Under the pieces are notes generated by a model. That model had not been told where the DNA came from and searched no databases. It saw only the letters and a program-made list of their open reading frames with translations. Shown one piece after another: positions 5,852 to 8,264 of a stretch of 8,264 nucleotides of DNA. Within the stretch, counting starts at the first letter, position 1, and each line of letters starts with the position of its first letter. Source of the stretch: an uncultured Lysobacterales bacterium (lineage in GTDB: Bacteria; Pseudomonadota; Gammaproteobacteria; Xanthomonadales; SZUA-36); NCBI GenBank assembly GCA_937995275.1, contig CALKKN010000107.1:1-8264 (forward strand), given 5' to 3'. The position numbers were made by a program, and so were the translations under genes.

Positions 5852-5874
5852 ATCGCGGCTGAAGCCGCTCCTGC
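5852..5874 (-). repeat. REP palindrome, right copy (GCAG variant)
   Basis: On the minus strand this matches the left REP at 22 of 23 positions; the only change turns GTAG into GCAG. It ends 21 bases before the stop codon of the PLD gene, so the two REPs bracket the gap between the convergent genes. If GTAG is the cleavage tetranucleotide, this copy may be a poorer substrate for a RAYT protein. Confidence 0.8.
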
Positions 5875-5895
5875 AGGTGGCGGCGCACGGGCGGC

Positions 5896-7773
5896 TCAGA
5901 GCAGCCAGATTATGCCGCTTTTCTTGAAGAATTTGTACCAGCCGCGCTGGTTGCGGGTCGAGCTGCCTTTCGTGCCCTTGAGCCCCATGACCTGCCGGCG
6001 CAGCTCCAGCCACTCCGGCGAACCCCAGCGGTAGGAGATCGCCACGAGGCCGTCAAACCCGGCGTGTACGTCCGCGGCCAGTTCTTCGTCCTGGAAGAAA
6101 AACCCCATCTCGTTGTTCATCAGCCGGGAGCGGTAATCGAAGTTGGTCGTGCCGACGAAACCCACGTCGTGCGCGATGAAGAATTTGGCGTGCAGCTTGC
6201 CGTAATTGCGATCGCCCTGGGCAAGAAGCGCCGAATCCAACCGGCCGGTTTCGTAAACGCGCAGGCGCGGATGGCTAACCAGGTCCCGCCACTCCTCACT
6301 GGTGACCAGCGCTGCCGTCGTTTCCTCTTCAGCCTTCAGGCCCAGCCAGGCTTCGCGCAGCTCCGGCGGCAGCAGGAGTCGGGGCGCGGTCTCCATGTCG
6401 ATGACCGACTGGGCGGGAAAATTGTCGGACGTCAGCACCGAGTTGGTGATGATTTCGAGCTCGGCGTCGGGATGCTCGGCCAGCCACCGGCGGAACTCCT
6501 CGGCCTCATCGCGCACCAGCGTCCCGTCCCTGGACCGGTACTCGGCCAGGAAAAGATAGGGTGACACGATCCTGAAGGACCTCGCTTCGGGCATCTCGTC
6601 CCCAATCTGGCCGAGGACAGAAATGATGGAGTTGGGGTTACGTTTCTGGTTGGCCTCGACATCGCTGACCACGCTCTTGTCGGTCAGGTTACCCAGTTCA
6701 TGCGCCAGGCGAACTTTCGAATGCCGGAAGTCCGAGTTCATGTACGCGTCCATTTCGGCCAGGTGCGGCCTGAAATAGTCGTAGCTTTTAAGGCGCGACA
6801 GCGCGTCCCATGCCTTCTCGCGCTCGCGATAGTATTGCGCGACAGCCTGGTCCGAACCCGCAGGCGTGATCCGCCGATTGAAGGGCATCAGGAACAGCAG
6901 GCTGCTGTAGCCCTCGCTGAGTTCGCCGACGGTGACGTCTTCCTCGACGGCACCGGCGGCCGAGCGGATCAGGATCTCGGCGTCACGGAACGGATCGGGG
7001 TCGGGCGTACCGTCCCCACGGATGCCGTAATAATCCTCGGAGATGTTGCGCCCCCCGGTGATCATCGCCGATTTCTCCTCGAAACGCCCGTCCGTCACCA
7101 GGAGCTTGTCATGAGACCGCCGATTGGGGTTGCTGATCTTGCTCAGGGCGTTGAAGACGACGACCTGCACGCGCGCCTTGCGGGTCGTGACCTGGCCCTG
7201 CCGGTTGCGCATGAACCCGGCGTCCCCGGCGCACGTCTCCAGGGCGCGCAGCGACGCATGCTGACCGCCGCTGACGGATCCGGCCGAGTCCACGGTCACC
7301 CGTACATCGACGCCGCGCCGGACCGCGTTGCACATGGCCCCGAGCAGGGCGTATCCGACCAGGTCAGCCTTGAAGATGTAGTAGGTGAAATCGATGGTGT
7401 GTTCCGCGTTTTCGATCATCCACAGCTTGACCGCCAGCGAATCGATCGCCGCATGGTCGTCAGGCCCGAGAAACTTGGTGCGCGCGTGCTGGACCGGGAT
7501 CTCGTATTCCTTGCCGCGTTCAATCAGGTCGATATCCAGTTCCCCGGGCGGCACCCAGCTCCGGGATTCCCAGACCTCGTTGATGAAGGGATCGTCCACT
7601 GCGCCCAGCGGAGGGCAATCCGGCAGTTGCTGGGTGCCCGCGGGGCAGGCGGGTGGGCGCGGCGTTACTGCGCAGGCACCGATCAGGAACAGGGCCGCGG
7701 CTATGGAAACATGACGGAAGCGGGGCACGAAGTCTCTCTCTTGCAGTCTGATGTTCCGGGCTTCCCCGATCAT
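5896..7773 (-). CDS. Phospholipase D-family lipoprotein, cardiolipin synthase C-like
   Basis: 625 residues. Residues 22-34 form a hydrophobic segment ending in LIGAC, a lipobox with C34 as the probable lipidated residue, so the protein is likely envelope-anchored. Two PLD half-sites are present: H221-D-K223-LLVTD228 followed by GGRNISEDYY (240-249), and H528-A-K530 with GTTNFDYRSR (541-550). GGRNI and NFDYRS resemble E. coli ClsC (YmdC), which makes cardiolipin from PG and PE through a phosphohistidine intermediate. The second HKD has His535 where the motif Asp is expected. At 625 residues it is longer than ClsC (about 473), mainly through the sequence between the two sites. The start at 7773 has GGAG six bases upstream and follows the previous stop by 1 nt; a GTG at 7728 would give a more typical short lipoprotein signal. 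Substrate is inferred. Confidence 0.85.
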   Translation of the reverse strand: MIGEARNIRLQERDFVPRFRHVSIAAALFLIGACAVTPRPPACPAGTQQLPDCPPLGAVDDPFINEVWESRSWVPPGELDIDLIERGKEYEIPVQHARTKFLGPDDHAAIDSLAVKLWMIENAEHTIDFTYYIFKADLVGYALLGAMCNAVRRGVDVRVTVDSAGSVSGGQHASLRALETCAGDAGFMRNRQGQVTTRKARVQVVVFNALSKISNPNRRSHDKLLVTDGRFEEKSAMITGGRNISEDYYGIRGDGTPDPDPFRDAEILIRSAAGAVEEDVTVGELSEGYSSLLFLMPFNRRITPAGSDQAVAQYYREREKAWDALSRLKSYDYFRPHLAEMDAYMNSDFRHSKVRLAHELGNLTDKSVVSDVEANQKRNPNSIISVLGQIGDEMPEARSFRIVSPYLFLAEYRSRDGTLVRDEAEEFRRWLAEHPDAELEIITNSVLTSDNFPAQSVIDMETAPRLLLPPELREAWLGLKAEEETTAALVTSEEWRDLVSHPRLRVYETGRLDSALLAQGDRNYGKLHAKFFIAHDVGFVGTTNFDYRSRLMNNEMGFFFQDEELAADVHAGFDGLVAISYRWGSPEWLELRRQVMGLKGTKGSSTRNQRGWYKFFKKSGIIWLL

Positions 7774-7774
7774 A

Positions 7775-8264
7775 TCAATCTCCGGCTCCATTGACTCCCG
7801 CCAGGCGGACCTCCGCCGCGACCGCATGGTGGTCCGATACGACGTCCGGGTAGACCTCGTGACGCTGGAATTCCAGGTCATGCGACACCAGTATCCAGTC
7901 CAGCCTCGTTCCCTTGTCAGCGTACGTGGCGAGCCCCTCGGCCTCCGGCTCGTAAACGCTCAGATCCAGGCGCGTGGCCAGAACCCGGAGGGGAGACTCA
8001 TCGGATTGCCAGTCGGTATTGAAATCTCCCATCAGCACCAGCGGCCCCCCGATGTTGGCCAGTACGCGCACCAGCTCATCGACCTGCGAGCGGCGCACTG
8101 AACGGCGCGAGAAGTCCAGGTGCACCGAGACGATCTTGACCCGCAGCGGCTCGGGCAGGCGGCCGCCGGGGTTCCAGGCGAGCGCGCCGAGGGAAAATCC
8201 CTTGGTGGTCGTCGGGCGGGAGGGCTCGAAGCTGTGAACAAAGCTGCCGTGGAAAGCATGGGGC
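7775..8264 (-). CDS. Endonuclease/exonuclease/phosphatase (EEP) family protein, C-terminal 162 residues
   Basis: The 5' end is outside the window; the frame is open through the edge (PHAFHGSFVHSFEPSR at the edge). The visible part has the C-terminal half of the DNase I-like fold: VSVHLDFSRR (46-55 of the fragment), LMGDFNTDW (77-85, metal and phosphate-binding GDFN), LDWILVS (121-127) and SDHHAV with the catalytic His pair (143-148). A GTG at 8125 is not the start, since family-typical sequence continues upstream. EEP proteins are Mg-dependent phosphodiesterases or phosphatases; the substrate here is unknown. It is followed after 1 nt by the PLD gene. E. coli has the same order, ybhP (EEP) upstream of clsB (PLD), which suggests a shared role in envelope phospholipid metabolism and not DNA repair. 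Confidence 0.87.
   Translation of the reverse strand, partial: PHAFHGSFVHSFEPSRPTTTKGFSLGALAWNPGGRLPEPLRVKIVSVHLDFSRRSVRRSQVDELVRVLANIGGPLVLMGDFNTDWQSDESPLRVLATRLDLSVYEPEAEGLATYADKGTRLDWILVSHDLEFQRHEVYPDVVSDHHAVAAEVRLAGVNGAGD
7780..7783 (-). promoter_or_regulatory. Shine-Dalgarno of the PLD gene
   Basis: The minus strand reads GGAG, six bases, then the ATG at 7773-7771. It lies inside the last codons of the EEP gene, which supports translational coupling and this start over the ATGs at 7791 and 7881. Confidence 0.65.

Larger units (their letters stand above)
5492..5874. repeat. Mirror-symmetric composite: REP and 108-bp palindromic unit, both duplicated in inverted orientation
   Basis: The block consists of two halves of exactly 153 bp (5492-5644 and 5722-5874) facing each other across a 77-bp centre (5645-5721). 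Each half contains, from outside inwards, a 23-bp REP, a 22-bp linker sharing TCGCTTCG, and a 108-bp unit with 29-bp arms around 50 bp. The centre shows only weak symmetry. It fills nearly all of the 400-bp gap between two convergent genes. I see no transposase, integrase or target-site duplication. It resembles a complex BIME, the mosaic of REP pairs that REP-associated tyrosine transposases are thought to mobilise in trans. That origin is inference. Confidence 0.9.

Noticed and set aside
5492..5874. Insertion sequence or classic MITE
   Set aside because: There is no transposase, and no target-site duplication is visible next to the outer REPs; the REP/BIME-like reading fits better.
5672..6034. 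Open frames inside the palindromic composite (for example 5670-5927 and 5672-6034 plus, 5504-5827 minus)
   Set aside because: Their sequence is a translation of the repeat arms on either strand; nothing suggests a protein, and such frames appear by chance in repeats.

Overview
The window looks like a chromosomal segment of a GC-rich gammaproteobacterium. The evidence is an HslU C-terminus ending in EDLSRYIL, a MocA/XdhC pair, an EEP-PLD pair arranged like E. coli ybhP-clsB, and GTAG-type REP palindromes of the kind found in Pseudomonas and Xanthomonadales. Assignment below class level would be a guess.

Layout. 1-87 (+) is the 3' end of hslU. It converges on 174-1289 (-), an exported protein with a CotH-kinase-like motif pattern. 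A gene-free stretch, 1290-1607, carries a good -10 box for that gene. 1608-2228 (+) is a METTL7/UbiE-like SAM methyltransferase whose 3' end overlaps by 35 bp the convergent MocA-like nucleotidyltransferase (2194-2826, -). The latter is coupled through TGATG to an XdhC protein (2826-3917, -). Divergent from xdhC is a PLP-dependent group II decarboxylase (4020-5495, +). The last block, on the minus strand, is an EEP-family protein (7775-8264, 5' end outside the window) followed after 1 nt by a lipoprotein with two PLD domains (5896-7773).

The most unusual part is the 400-bp gap between the convergent decarboxylase and PLD genes. Bases 5492-5874 form a mirror-symmetric composite of two 153-bp halves facing each other across a 77-bp centre. 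Each half is a 23-bp REP, a 22-bp linker and a 108-bp palindromic unit. Both 108-bp units have 29-bp arms around exactly 50 bp that fold into two further small hairpins. The two units are homologous in inverted orientation. Their arms differ at nine positions, and eight of these are changed on both sides with pairing kept, while the loop sequences (TCCCG, CATCCCTG) are conserved. The left REP also supplies the stop codon of the decarboxylase.

Functional themes: protein quality control (hslU), molybdenum cofactor maturation (xdhC-mocA, with no molybdoenzyme in view), a decarboxylase of unknown substrate, and envelope phospholipid metabolism (EEP-PLD). These appear to be independent transcription units and not one pathway. 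All family calls rest on motifs read by eye; no database search was possible.
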